Below, piece after piece: positions 35,148-46,800 of a stretch of DNA of 64,000 nucleotides. The stretch covers positions 152,947,890-153,011,889 of the forward strand of contig OX336397.1 in the NCBI GenBank assembly GCA_946902985.2, written 5' to 3'. The translations under genes were made by a program, and so were the position numbers. The notes beneath the pieces were generated by a model that worked only from the letters and a program-made list of their open reading frames with translations, searched no databases and had not been told where the DNA came from. Source of the DNA: Meconema thalassinum. Taxonomy: Eukaryota; Arthropoda; Insecta; Orthoptera; Tettigoniidae. The number at the start of each line of letters is the position of its first letter. The first letter of the stretch is position 1.

Positions 35148-36294
35148 ATAAAATTTTAAAAGTATATTAGGACTAATACAGGTCTACTTAGTCTCGGGTG
35201 ATCCAAATAAGTAGATGTGGTTTGATTCAAAATTTAACGACAGAACACGACGTTGTTTTTTTAAAATAATGATAGCCATTTGTTCATTTTTTTTCATTTT
35301 CACATTTCACACATTGCCATTTGTCAATTTCCCATGTACACAATTTGAAAATGTCAGTTTAAAGTTTTTGGATTTCATGATATGGAAACAAGAATTTTCC
35401 ATTTTGTAGTTAACACATTTGTCAATTTCCCATTTACATTTTTTTAAATGTCAGTTTTAAGTTTTTAAATTGAGTTGATATGAAAACATGGATTTCCTAT
35501 TTTTTTCATATCACTGACGACACGTTTATGATTTAGTCCATGTTGAAAGTTTAGTTTTGTAAAACACACATTTGCTGATTAAAATTTTCTTGAAATCGTC
35601 TTAATGGAAGTGCTTGGCCATGGCAATAGTGCATTCTCTTTCTGTTTGTTTCCAAAAACGTATAGGCCTACTACTACTACTGCTACTGCGGTAGGTAAGA
35701 CTGTTTTACAAAATAACACCTATCTACCGCTGCATTAAAAAAAGTATTAAAAAACTGCAGTATACTATTTACCTTAGGCCTCAGACCTGGAAATCGAGTT
35801 AAGACCACCAGTACAAGAGCTAAAAGTGCTTACCACTCCAACACAATATGGATAGCTGGTAACAGTAGGCAACCGGAAATGATTATATTTCTGTTAGCAA
35901 TGCATTTTGTCATCAGCCTACTGTCTGAGCACTGACGGCAACACAGTTTACTTTAAAACAAGCGAGTGTGTGTGAATAGATTATTAGCCCCAAGTATTTA
36001 AAGCTTGTTGTGTGTAGCGACCATCTTGTCCCGGTAACCACTGAGCATTTTTGTGTTTTAGCTATCCTCTTTAACCAATCAATTAAATTAGTCTACTCTT
36101 AATTCTTGAATCGATAAATCAGAGTTTGTGTACACCGTTTGTCATTTATTAACCCATACCTGCAACCTATACTCTCTCTATACTGCAGTTTGATCTGAAA
36201 ACAAGTTTCAATGGTAAAAGACTTGTCAGTCATCATACATGTAGCCTACACTAATTCTTTCTCTACCTAGCTATGTTTCATCACGCATGGTTAA

Positions 36295-36745
36295 CATCTC
36301 ACATGTTCGTATCCGACTATTAGTTTATAAAATCTCAGGTCGATGACCTTGATGTATTGGGTATTTAGGGTAAATTCATTGGCCATGGGAAAGTGTTGAC
36401 CATTCTAAGTCCTATGACACCTCGCATGTTGATATTCGATTATTAGTTTATAAAATCTTAGGACAATGACCTTGCTGTTTTGGATTTTGGGGGTAAATTC
36501 ATTGGTCATGGGAAAGGGTTAACCATTCTAAGTCCTATGACACCTCACTTGACCCTCTCCGATTATTAGTTTATAAAATCATAGGTCAATGACCTTGCTG
36601 TTTTAGATCTTTTGGGTAAATTCGTTGGTCATGGAAAAGGGTTGACCATCCTGAGTCCCATGACATCTCACTTGACCCTCTCTGATTATTAGCTAGCGAG
36701 ATATTAACAAAAGTGCAGTTAGGCCCTTTTGACAAAAATAAATAA
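36295..36745 (-). repeat. ~123-bp tandem repeat, right arm
   Basis: Mirror of 26,500-26,935, with units marked by 'attagtttataaaatc'. Confidence 0.85.
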
Positions 36746-37039
36746 TACATTCAAAAACAGAATGTCACCTCAAGTCCAACGACCTCTCATACAAGTTCCT
36801 AGCCTTATTGGTTCATGAGATATTCAAAAGCTAATGACCTATTAGTTTAGGATCTTTTGGTAATTTTTTTAAAAAATAACTCATCTGTAAATCATTATTC
36901 AAAAGCCCGCCCGCTTACAAAAACCCCAAGTGCGCATGCGTAAAACAAAAAACAAACATATTAATTCATAGTAGCCATCGGCCATTCCCATGCGTTTCAT
37001 GTGGAACAACGTTTACTTTCATCATAGCATTAGGGACCA

Positions 37040-37285
37040 TGGGCCAGTCCATAGGGACCAGTCCAAAGGGACCGGTCTAAAGGGATTAGTCAAAAAGGAC
37101 CTGTCAACAGGTACTTGTCAACAAGGACCTGTCAACAATGACCCGTCAACAATGACCTGTCAAAAATGACCTGTCAACAGGGACCCGTCCACAGGGACTC
37201 GTCAAAAATAACCCGCCCAAAGGGACTCTTCATCAATGACTCGTCAACAGGAACCAGTCCAAAGGGACAAATCAACAGGAATCAA
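37040..37285 (-). repeat. 14-bp minisatellite, right arm
   Basis: Mirror of 25,968-26,190: 'agggacccgtcaac'-type units. The plus-strand ORF at 37,166-37,396 is an artefact of it. Confidence 0.85.
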
Positions 37286-37794
37286 TCAAAAGGCGTTATC
37301 GCCTCAAGGCCTTACATGTCCTCATTGATCATTGGTTTGCCTATCGACAAGCGCCGCTTGGAATACTTTTTGATCACCCCTCGTGTGTTGGGTTAGGTTA
37401 GGTTACAATACAGCCGCCATCTTTAAAAAGCCTGCCCTCTTACAAATACTATTAGTGGACATGTATAAAAACTAATAACAAACATGTTAAATCATAGCGG
37501 CATTCAGGAATCTGCATGTTTTTCGTGTGGAACAACGTTTAATTTCATATAAGCATTCACCCTCTCACATGTCACACTTGGAAAGCGAGATTTTTCTAAA
37601 ATATTACTATTTCATCCCCTAGTAGGGGTAGGTTTCATTTTGGGGTTGAAATAAGTTGTCAGCCCGAGTAATTTGACACCTCGTTCAAGTCTCTAGCCTT
37701 CTTTGTTCACAAGCTAGGTTAAGTTAAGCTACGGCCGCCATCTAGGGTGGAGGGGAGGAGGAGGAGGCTGCGGAACCGATCAAAAACCACTACT

Positions 37795-37800
37795 GAGGCA
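37795..37800. repeat. Target site duplication GAGGCA (right)
   Basis: Directly follows the terminal CCACTACT; identical to 25,509-25,514. Confidence 0.85.
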
Positions 37801-38666
37801 GGAAGGGACAAGACAGGGGAAACTTAGTTTCTCTCCGAGGTGGAACAAATCACACAACAATTACCCTTTTCACTATCAAGACCTAAAAATTCCGTCAGAA
37901 TAAAAAGACCTGAATCCCTGACCGCAGGACACGAGAAAACGCAAACAAACTTACCCTCGCAAAATCCTACTAGACATAACAATCCCTCTCGGAGAACAAA
38001 CAGACCAGAAATAAATGTACCCTAATCATGGCCAATGGCCGACACCAAAATACACGGCTGAAGATAACAAACATAACCCCTGATTCCCAAATTAAATTAA
38101 TCCCGTTGAAGACCAGAAAATACCACCAAAATAAACAATTCTTAAATTTGGAGCACGAGGTGGACTTAACGCTAACAATAAGGTAAATAAACTTGGTACC
38201 TCGTGAAAACTTCCACGCGGACAAATACCAAACATAACGCTAACCAATCACCCGGAATATGCCACGAGGCGATCACTAACCCACGTTACATAGTGAAACC
38301 AGAAGCCAGAGAATCACACACAATAAACCCCTTGAATAATCAAACAATCTTAACCCGCCACGTGCACGAGCAATTTAATTAAATATTTCCCTCATGACTT
38401 GAATTCCTAAAAGTCCAGCATAAAAGTTCAATTTCTCATAACTTCTCCAAATCAAAAGTCACTTCGGTTCAAATTATTTTCACGTACCGTCCACATCTCG
38501 GAGCATTGGAGAGGAGATCTGACCCCCACAGAGCAACCTCTTCACACAACCGTTTTCTTCAAACGCTCAGGGTCAAAGACAATGGATACAGGTTCGCGCG
38601 TCGCAACAAGCTCACTTTTGGCAGCTGCGACAGGGCTGTCACCCCCAACATTTGCCGGCAAATTTA
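37801..38666. other. Right flank of the palindromic element, no gene recognised
   Basis: No protein-like ORF. The composition (A/C-rich, ending 'ctgtcacccccaaca' at about 38,638-38,652) could suit a reversed LTR starting TGTTGGGGGTGACAG, but no second LTR, primer site or gag-pol was found, so I do not call one. Confidence 0.4.
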
Positions 38667-38831
38667 AATTCTTATGAGTTTTCAAAGGTTGCTTCCAAGA
38701 TCAGTTGGTACAATTGCCCGCCATAATAATTTCAAAATCAGTGCCAACTCGCATCAGTTACAATGTACATTGTTGCCGAAACAGACGTCAAGTTGAATTT
38801 TCAATAAATTTTGTTTTATTTTTTGAATTTT
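38667..38831 (+). repeat. Right copy of the ~165-bp direct repeat flanking the palindrome
   Basis: Same orientation as 24,277-24,440 ('caaaggttgcttccaa.atc', 'tgcccgccataataatttca', 'caagttgaattttcaataaa'). The two copies lie about 1.07 and 0.87 kb outside the palindrome ends. Confidence 0.85.
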
Positions 38832-40639
38832 TATTAACATGCCAATATCCCAAAATCCAAAATAAAACAGCAGTTCTTCACTCTTTGTCCCCACACAATC
38901 CTTCAGTGGCATACTTCTCTCGCCGTTTGATGGGCGGGGAGGGGAGGGGGGCACGGGAGATGAATGCCCAATGTACCGAAGCGGTGCTATACCCTAGAAT
39001 ACTCTTCCTTATTTTCTGATTTACAATAAATCCCGTTCCAAATAATCCTGTTCTTCTCTCTGGTCCACTATAAAATAAAATAAAATATTTCTTATCAATT
39101 CTTCCTCTTCAATTCAATCTTATCTCTGGTGGTGCAACTAAGACTAATTAAAATGTATTAATCTCTCTCCCAATTTTTGCGTCTTCCCTGGTTGTAAAAT
39201 CGTTCTTACATTCCAAGTTGCCATTTTATGTCCATTTTCCTTATGCGAGTCCTTTTAACTTTCTTTGGTCGTAGTTCAAGAAATCCGTCTGGTTTATTCT
39301 GTGTTTGTTCCTTCTCAACAAGATATTTTTACAGGATAAGTCTGATAACCTCACGCCTAACCTCTACCGGGGGACGGGCATATTGTTACCGAGGAATCCA
39401 ACCTCTAGACAAGCTGCCTCCACCATGGCTTTGGAGCTTCGTCTGCCCCTCCATATCCTGAAGTGTCTCTTCCACCTCTTCCTTCGTTGGGACTCTGACT
39501 CCTCTTCCGCACTTGGAGTCGTTGTACATCTTCTTGTGTTGCTTCTTAGTCTGTATCTTCACCTTTGACCTGTCCGGCAAGGGAGGCCCTGCCAGTAGCT
39601 ATGCTACTGCTGGCATAGCCCAAAGGATCAATAGACCTCGCAAGCACTCTCACCACGTCAAAGTCTTCTAACCCTTAAAGAGTGTCAAGACTCACCCAGA
39701 AAAATGTGGGAAGAAGGATGAAATGGATGCCGTTCGGATGCGAGGTATGGGGAGGGATGAGTCAACTGGACTTGGTCTTATGGGATCACAGTTGTATATC
39801 TGGCTGGGCAAGCGATTACTCCGTCCCTTCCCTCGCACACTGTTGATAGGCAAAGTAGTGGAAGGTGTTGAGTTATGCCTAGAGATCTCCCGTATGAGAT
39901 CTGTAAAAACTAAAGATGGAAATCATGTACTCCTTGACAGTGAAGTGATAAACTCATGTGGAAAACTGTGATCTGTTCAAACTTAAGAGGGTGGAATTCT
40001 TTAAAAACATATTGCTCTGGGTCTCAGTATAGGTTGACTATACATTCATCCTAGTGTTGTCAAACCTTTCATTGCTTGAGGGCCAATTGAAACTTTCTTT
40101 ATGATGGCATTAGGGCCATCACTTCTATCGTGCATTTGAGGAGTAGGAAATGTATAAAAGTCTTGTGTGTGACTCTTCAACAAATTGAATTTTAAGTTGT
40201 ACTTGCTTGTTTCCTTACGGGTGGTGCAGTGGTCAAACTGTTTGTCTCTCACCAAGGTAGACTGGGTTTGATTTCCGGGCAATACATGTGATATTTTTGA
40301 AGAGAATGCCATGTCCTATGGTTTGGATTCAACGTACAAAGAGGTCCCGTGGCTCATGATCGCGAGATTAAGTGTCGGTAAAACTGCAAGCTTCCTTTGC
40401 TTCCTTCTTAGCCCTGACAGTCATGGAAAGTTGATAGTTTATCTTTCAGTTGGTCAACATTATCAATTATAAAAGGCGTAAATATTAACCATTATGTAAT
40501 TGATATCCGTGTTGATTGATAGAACTAACTTATCATATTCAAAACCGCGTTGTCAAACACTAAATAATGTAGTTTAATCACAGCATATACGTACATGTTT
40601 CGGTGTTCAATGACGACCTCGTCAGCGTAAATTAATTAA
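38832..40639. other. No gene recognised
   Basis: No ORF here matches a family I know. 39,560-39,720 (CpG-containing, with the imperfect hairpin gccagtagc/gctactgctggc at 39,591-39,614) reads like an interspersed-repeat fragment. 39,723-39,971 is open for 82 codons without recognisable content. Confidence 0.4.
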
Positions 40640-43345
40640 GGGGGGAGGTACACCATTCGCTAGTGTAAATTTATGAATTTTCAATATTTAATTTTCTGAA
40701 GCCCTATGATTTAGAAAAAAGAAAATTTACAGGTTTAGTATTTATAACTTATATACTGTTAGAATATTATAAAATTTAAAAAAAATGTTATTGATTGGTC
40801 ATCAGTACACTTTAAAACTTCCTTGCGTAATTTGTGCAGTCACGTAGCGTTTACACAATAACTACCCCAATTATGTAATTATTGGATTTTTTTTCTTGCA
40901 TTGTTTGTATGATCCAAGGCTACAACATACACTAGAATCTTAGACATCGCATACGAAACAATATTTATTTTCGATTATTTAAATAAGTTGAGGAAAAATT
41001 TGAATATTTATTTTGATTTTTTTAAATGTAATGGAACATGTTATGAAAGATCCTAATACATGTTGTTGGCATGATTAAACTTCACACTCATGCAAAATAG
41101 TATTGCAGTAGCTTAAAAATAAGAGAGTTATGGTGAAAACGCTGTGTAAAAAATGAAAGTTGAGAAAATGCATGATAAACATACCAAAGGGTTGTATGTC
41201 CATTAAAACTTCCCTGCTTCATACACAGGTCCCTCTTTCTGGATCAGTTTGGCCTCCTCTTCCAACTTCAGTCTCTTTTTGCATTTCCTTGCTTCTTTTG
41301 TAGTCTCCAGAACCCTTTTATTTGCCGAAAGTATGCGTTTCTCATCTTCAACTTGCAGGAACTGGGAGCAGTATGTTCCCACCTCAAGCCCCAACTGCTG
41401 CAACACTTGAATTCTAGCCCTCATTCCATCATTAAAAGTCATGGTAGCATCATTAACACCAATCTGAACAGTTCTTCTTCCAGAAAACAATGTTTTAGGG
41501 CATATCTTCCAGATTTTAGGGTTCAATGACTCATTATTATTTTGTGTGTGGCCACCAACACATCTTATCAACAGTTCGGTTTTCACATGATTCTTGAAAA
41601 CAGGTTTGATGTCTCCATAATGGCAGGGGCTAGATTATTTTTGTGCTCATATTTGTCTGCATTGCCTTGTACCACAGCCTGCTGGTAAAGACACCAAGGG
41701 TCTAGACCTTTTGGACAAAAGTAATGCTGCGGGTGATCATCTGCGGAAGCCTTGTGGTACCATATGGCCCAGATGGCTGTTCTCATATTATCTACAGATA
41801 AGTTATTAGCTCTAATGCCATTCCCATAATAGACAGTGAGGGTATTTATCACAGCATCAGTCAGTCTGTTTTTGCCACCGAGTGGCATATATATATATAT
41901 TCTCCTTCACTTTTCTCAACTGAGACCCCATCCTTTTCTGGACATGGCCAACACATTCCTTTTTCACTATATTAATATCTGTCCCATATGGCTGGTCATC
42001 AGAAACAGACTTGTAGCTCTTGGTATCTCCATCCCCAATATAATTGACATACCGTAAATTGTGACTGGCTACACTTCAGCTGAAAATCATTTTCATCCCC
42101 TCCACCCCCATGCTGCCTGCACTTCCTTTGTGGTTGATGTCACAGACCTCTTCATGTACCTCCCACCACTATCGATAAGCTAGGGTGCTAGTCTTGCCTT
42201 TCCACTGATCACATCCTTTGCAAGATGATGACAGAACCTCTATATCTATCACTTTTCCAGTTTTTGCACCTATAACATTGCACACACCATGTAGTGAACT
42301 GTGACCCCTCGTTAACCATGTGCCATCACAGCTTACAGATACATCCCTACTGCCTGTAAGACTTGCTTCCCCTTCAGCAGCCTTACTTAGAGATTCTTTA
42401 GCTACTTGGTTGGTGGCAGCCAGAATCCTCTGGTTCACCAGCGAGTAAGTCGACTTCTTTACAGCTGGTGGTAAATTCATTAGGCCACAAAACATACCTA
42501 ATCCTGCTAAACCTTACCCTGAACACCTCATAGCATATATTGCACGCCTGTTTATGGAATAAACATGGTTGTTTGTTCCTAATTTATGGCATCTGTCAAA
42601 GGAACCAATTACACCACATTTCTGGCACACTATTGTTACATTACAACCTAAACCTACTATTGTATGTATACTGAGTTTCACATTTCCCCCACATACACAC
42701 CGAAGGCACTTTTCCAACTGTTCAAACATAATATTTACGTTGAAAATAATATTTACCTCATCAAAACCACTACTGCTATTGCCACAGTCTTTGGGAAGCT
42801 TCTTGGCTGAGGCACTTTTTAGGTTAGGTGAAACATGAATGATAGCATTTGCAGTTGTATGCCTATTTCCACGGAAATTCACTTTCTTAGGCCTATATAC
42901 TGCTTTCCGTTTACCCATTTCGAAGTTATGAACACAGCCACTTGCAAAAACTGTACTGAAACACAGGTGAACAATTTTTTTCTTTCTCACAAGTTAACAT
43001 GTGCTCCGTTGCCGCGGAAACTAAGTTATATTGGTAAACAAAAGCATCACGTGACTTCCTGTTCCTGAGATGCAAAGAGAAATGCACTACGGAGCATGCC
43101 TGAGAGAGATTTAGAAGCACCAGTCTTCAATAGGAGGGAAGTAATACAATCCAAGGCGGCGCTGAGACGTGGGCACGACAGTGCTTCAGATCAGCTGACA
43201 CCTATTTATATTTTACGTTATATCTCCGAAACTATTAAAATTCCTTAAAAATTATTTCTTTATTGGAAAGAGCAAAGTCTATTAATCATTATATGATCTG
43301 AAAAAGAATTGCAATTTTTTGACCTTAAAAGGTGTACTTCCCCCC
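40640..43345 (-). mobile_element. DNA transposon with Mutator-like transposase (Kolobok-like ends)
   Basis: The left end GGGGGGAGGTACACC (40,640-40,654) is inverted at the right (GGTGTACTTCCCCCC, 43,331-43,345). The left flank is TTAA; the right flank is TCAA, one base from TTAA. That would fit a TTAA target, as in Kolobok or piggyBac elements. The only gene inside is a broken minus-strand transposase. Long AT-rich spacers separate gene and ends (0.55 kb and 0.34 kb). Confidence 0.72.
41203..42990 (-). pseudogene. Mutator-like DDE transposase, broken
   Basis: This belongs to the arthropod 'Mutator-like transposase' family. Pieces in order on the minus strand are as follows. 42,990-42,514 holds a basic GKRKAVYRPKKVNFRGNRHT start and a C-x2-C-type zinc region (LRCVCGG ... 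IVCQKCG). 42,495-42,169 holds VSVSCDGTWLTRGHSSLHG with the first catalytic Asp; it is in the same frame, separated from the first piece only by a TAA at about 42,514. 42,168-41,889 is a frameshifted stretch still readable as YVNYIGDGDTKSY (second Asp) and ECVGHVQKRMG. 41,888-41,583 reads NRLTDAVINTLTVYYGNGIR and YFCPKG. 41,586-41,203 reads GGHTQNNNESLNPKIWKICP and a lysine-rich end. An intact protein would be about 590 residues. One stop and at least two frameshifts make it inactive, but nearly the whole length survives. Confidence 0.85.
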
Positions 43346-43848
43346 TCAAAATAAACTCAAAACTAAGTTTACAAAAATAAAAGAGAAAATAGATATCCTT
43401 ACAAAACACTATTAGAAATTTAAATAAAAAGAAAGCTCACAAAAAGAATTAAAACCATATGAATAAATGAGAATCGAATGAATATAATTGTACCTTAAAG
43501 GACTGCTTGTTAATAAATAGTGAATCAGACATCGCTGCTATATGATGTATCTCCCTGTTATATCACGATCAACTTCAGTGTGGTTTAATATTATCGGACG
43601 TAAATCAACCTTAATGAATACTGCAGCCTGTATCACATTGACGTGGTCTAACCTTAACATTTTCAGCAGAAACATACTTGTCAGTTATGATGTTGCTACG
43701 ATGGTGGTAATATATACGTGAAAGATGTAAAATTTAATGGTATACAATTATCTAACCTTTAAATAAACCAGAAGACTCCTACTAGTTGGATCGTTTGACG
43801 TTAGCTGTCCAAGTTGGTAATGCAGTAAATAATCTTCATCCAAACTGA
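43346..43848. other. No gene recognised
   Basis: AT-rich sequence between the DNA transposon and the Helitron; nothing assignable. Confidence 0.5.
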
Positions 43849-46800
43849 TCTAGTCTACTATATATTTGTCAAATACCACTCCCTCACTCACTCACTCATT
43901 CATTCATCACGAAATCTCAGAAACCACCGAACGGATTGGAATGAAATTTGGTATGCAGCTTCCTCAATGGTCGTAGGTGCTCGCTAAGAAAGGTTTTCAA
44001 AACATTCACTCGGGATCATGGTCAAACCGCGAAAACCGCGATTATATGAGGCAATGCGGGCTGCATAACGTCGCCCCTACCAGTGTTCTGGTGCGTTGCA
44101 GGCAGTGAGCTTACTGTCATAACGTGCACGTCATTGTTGTCTGCGCTCCCGACCTTTACCCACTCTCTCTGATCAAACAGTACTTCTATGTAATTTCTGT
44201 TTGTACTTTATACATTCACCATCACTTTATAATCATCATGTTGCATTATCTATTAGCCTTTAGTTGAAGTAACTGTAGTTATAATGAATAGTAGACTTTG
44301 GTAAAAGAAAATTACCTCTACCAACGTTAATTTTGTTACGTTAGGCTAGGTCTGTTCCATTTATCAGGTTTTTAAGTAGAGATTTGTTTTATTACGTTAG
44401 GAGAAGATGGCTAATGCATTAATATCCCTCAACGTCACAACAGCACTCAAGCACCATTGAAGAAGGCCGTGTCTGCCGCTAACGTTTGCAGCATCAGAAT
44501 ATTTGAGCATGAGGGTGATAATTCTTATCTTTTGCTATTTCGCAATCTTCTCTATCAGTTTCTGGTTGATATGTATGCAAAGATTTAGACAGAGAGACTA
44601 CTTTGGATTCGCATCAATCAGAAAAAGTTGAGAAGTGAGGAATATGTGCACTTGAAGGACGCAATGAGTAGAGCTGTCAGCCGTTCGTCATATGTTGGTA
44701 AAATGGATATCGCAGGCTGCCCACTTCGGAGGGTGGGGTTTCTAATATTTAAAAGGGAGTGGAAATTGACAATAACTGGGTGGTCCCCTATAACCCCGTC
44801 CTATCTCGCACCTTCTCAGCTCATATCAATGTTGAGTACTGCAACTCTGTAAAGTCAAAAAAATATATTTGCAAGTATGTTAACAAAGGTTTCGACCAAG
44901 CTACTTTTAACATCGGAGAGTTTGTCGAAGTTGCGAGATATGAATCAGGACTTCACATCAGCAGCACAGAGGCGGCATGGCGCATATTCTGCTTCCTCAT
45001 ACATGAACGCTCTCCTTCCATCATGCAACTTGCCGTCCACCTTGAGTATGGCCAGCGGGTTTACTTTAATGAAGACGACGTTCGTGACCAGTTTAACAGC
45101 CCTCCATAAACACAACTCTTCTTGCTTTCTTCGAACTATGCCGATCCGACAAATTTGCTTCAACACTTTTATATTGAGAAGTTCCATCCTGTTTCGTTTG
45201 GAAAGGTAAGAAATTCTGCAGAAGGAATCAAGGAAAGCCAGTCCCAGGCCATCCTAGTATGAAAAAAGATCAGATTCTTGGCAGAGTTTACACCGTTCAT
45301 CCTGGTAATGCCGAGTACTACTACCTCCGCCTCCTTTTACATAAAATCCCTGGCCCCCATTCTTTTACTGACCTCAAAACCGTGGCAGGGGAGGTTCAAC
45401 CAACATTTCAAGCGGCATGTAAAGCACTTGGCTTGCTAGAGGATGATGCGCACTGGGACCGCACACAAGAGAAAGCGTCCTCCACTGACTCTCCCCAGAA
45501 GACACGTGAGCTGTTTGCCATCTTACTGGTGTTTTGTCAAGTGAGTGATCCCATCATGCTCTGGAAAAAACACAAAGACAGCCTCGTGGAAGATGTGGTG
45601 AGAGAGGTTCAGAGGCAGTGTGCTGATGTCAACCTGGTCATGGGCGTTATCTACAACAGGTGTCTGGTGCTTCTTGAGGATTTAGTACTAAAATTGTCTG
45701 GTCAACAACTGGAACGCTTTGGACTTCCGTCGCCTTCTCGAGAACAAGACTCCGTTGTTGTTCACCGAGAATATGTCAGTGAATATCTTACGACACAATT
45801 AAGTTGTCCAAAGTGGTTTCTGATAATGTTCCAAAATTGAACAACGAGCAGAGCAGATATTGGCCTATGACGAAATAGTTCGAAGTGTTTTTTCAGAATG
45901 TGGTCAGCTCTTTTTTCTGGATGCACCAGGCGGAACTGGCAAAACCTTCCTCATTAATCTCCTGCTGAGTACATTTAGAAGTCGATAGAACATTGCCATC
46001 GCAGTCGCCTCCTCGGTTATTGCAGCATCTCTACTGGATGGTGGAAGAACAGCACTTTCTGCCTTCAAGTTCCCTCTTAACCTCAGTCACGCTGCATCTG
46101 CCCTTTGTAACATCTCTAAGCAAAGTGGAACAGCTCGCGTGCTGAGAGAGGCAAAACTCATTATGTGGATGAATGCACGATGGTGCACAAAGGAGGAGTC
46201 GAGGCATTGGACAGAACACTTAGGGACATTACGGGTATCAACCAACTTATTGGTTGAGTCACAGAACTTCTTGCCGGTGACTTTAGACAGACCCTCCCTG
46301 TTATACCCCGTGGAACACGGACTGACGAAGTAAATGCCTGTCAAAAACCATCTTACATATGGCCCAAAGTCACATCAATTCCCTTGACTGTCTACATGCG
46401 CGTACACCTCCATGGTGAGTTTATGGCTGAGGAGTTTTCCCGTCTCATTCTAAGCATTGGCGATGGAAAGTTGGAGGAAAATGACGGGAAAATAATTATT
46501 CCAGTTCAACTGTGCGAAGTTGTTGACAGTTTAGAGAATTTGATCGAAAAGATCTGTCCCCAAGTGTTTGCAAATTCCAACCTTGATAATTCATGGATGG
46601 AAGAAAGAGCTATTCTTACCCCATCAAATGACTCTGCTGATAGTATAAATATCGCCCTCCTTAATAAGTTATCAATAACAAAATGGTATACGAATCAGTA
46701 GACTCAGTTGTAGAGGTTGAAGATGCAGTACATTATCCTGTAGAATCCCGGAATACCGCCTCATGTCCTGATCCTCAAGGTTGGTGCTCCTGTCATGTTA

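Larger units (their letters stand above)
25515..37794. mobile_element. 12.28-kb near-palindromic element with FLYWCH genes
   Basis: The left arm (25,515-31,352) is the reverse complement of the right arm (31,869-37,794) along its whole length. Every landmark I tried is mirrored in order: ends, 14-bp minisatellite, ~123-bp repeats, tRNA-like stretch, three FLYWCH ORFs and two 12-bp minisatellites. In a ~100-bp stretch compared by eye (26,380 versus 36,860) about five bases differ. The ends are AGTAGTGGTTTTTGATCGG...CACTACT with a perfect 6-bp duplication, showing that it moved as one unit. Long TIRs, AG/CT ends and a 6-bp duplication are known for Maverick/Polinton elements. However, none of their proteins (protein-primed polymerase, retroviral-type integrase, ATPase, protease, capsid) is seen, nor any other transposase. 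It is therefore a non-autonomous derivative or an unrecognised class. Confidence 0.88.
31869..37794 (-). repeat. Right arm of the giant inverted repeat (~5.93 kb)
   Basis: Mirror of the left arm, with genes on the plus strand (centre to end). Small indels account for the ~90-bp length difference. Confidence 0.88.

Noticed and set aside
31700..37420. 'gggttaggttaggtta' (31,708; 37,388) as insect telomere (TTAGG) repeats
   Set aside because: Only two to three units, present in both arms and the spacer as part of the element sequence; too short to be telomeric.
38640..38655. TGTTGGGGGTGACAG (reverse) as an LTR start
   Set aside because: No paired LTR, primer-binding site or gag-pol was found; an LTR element is not supported.
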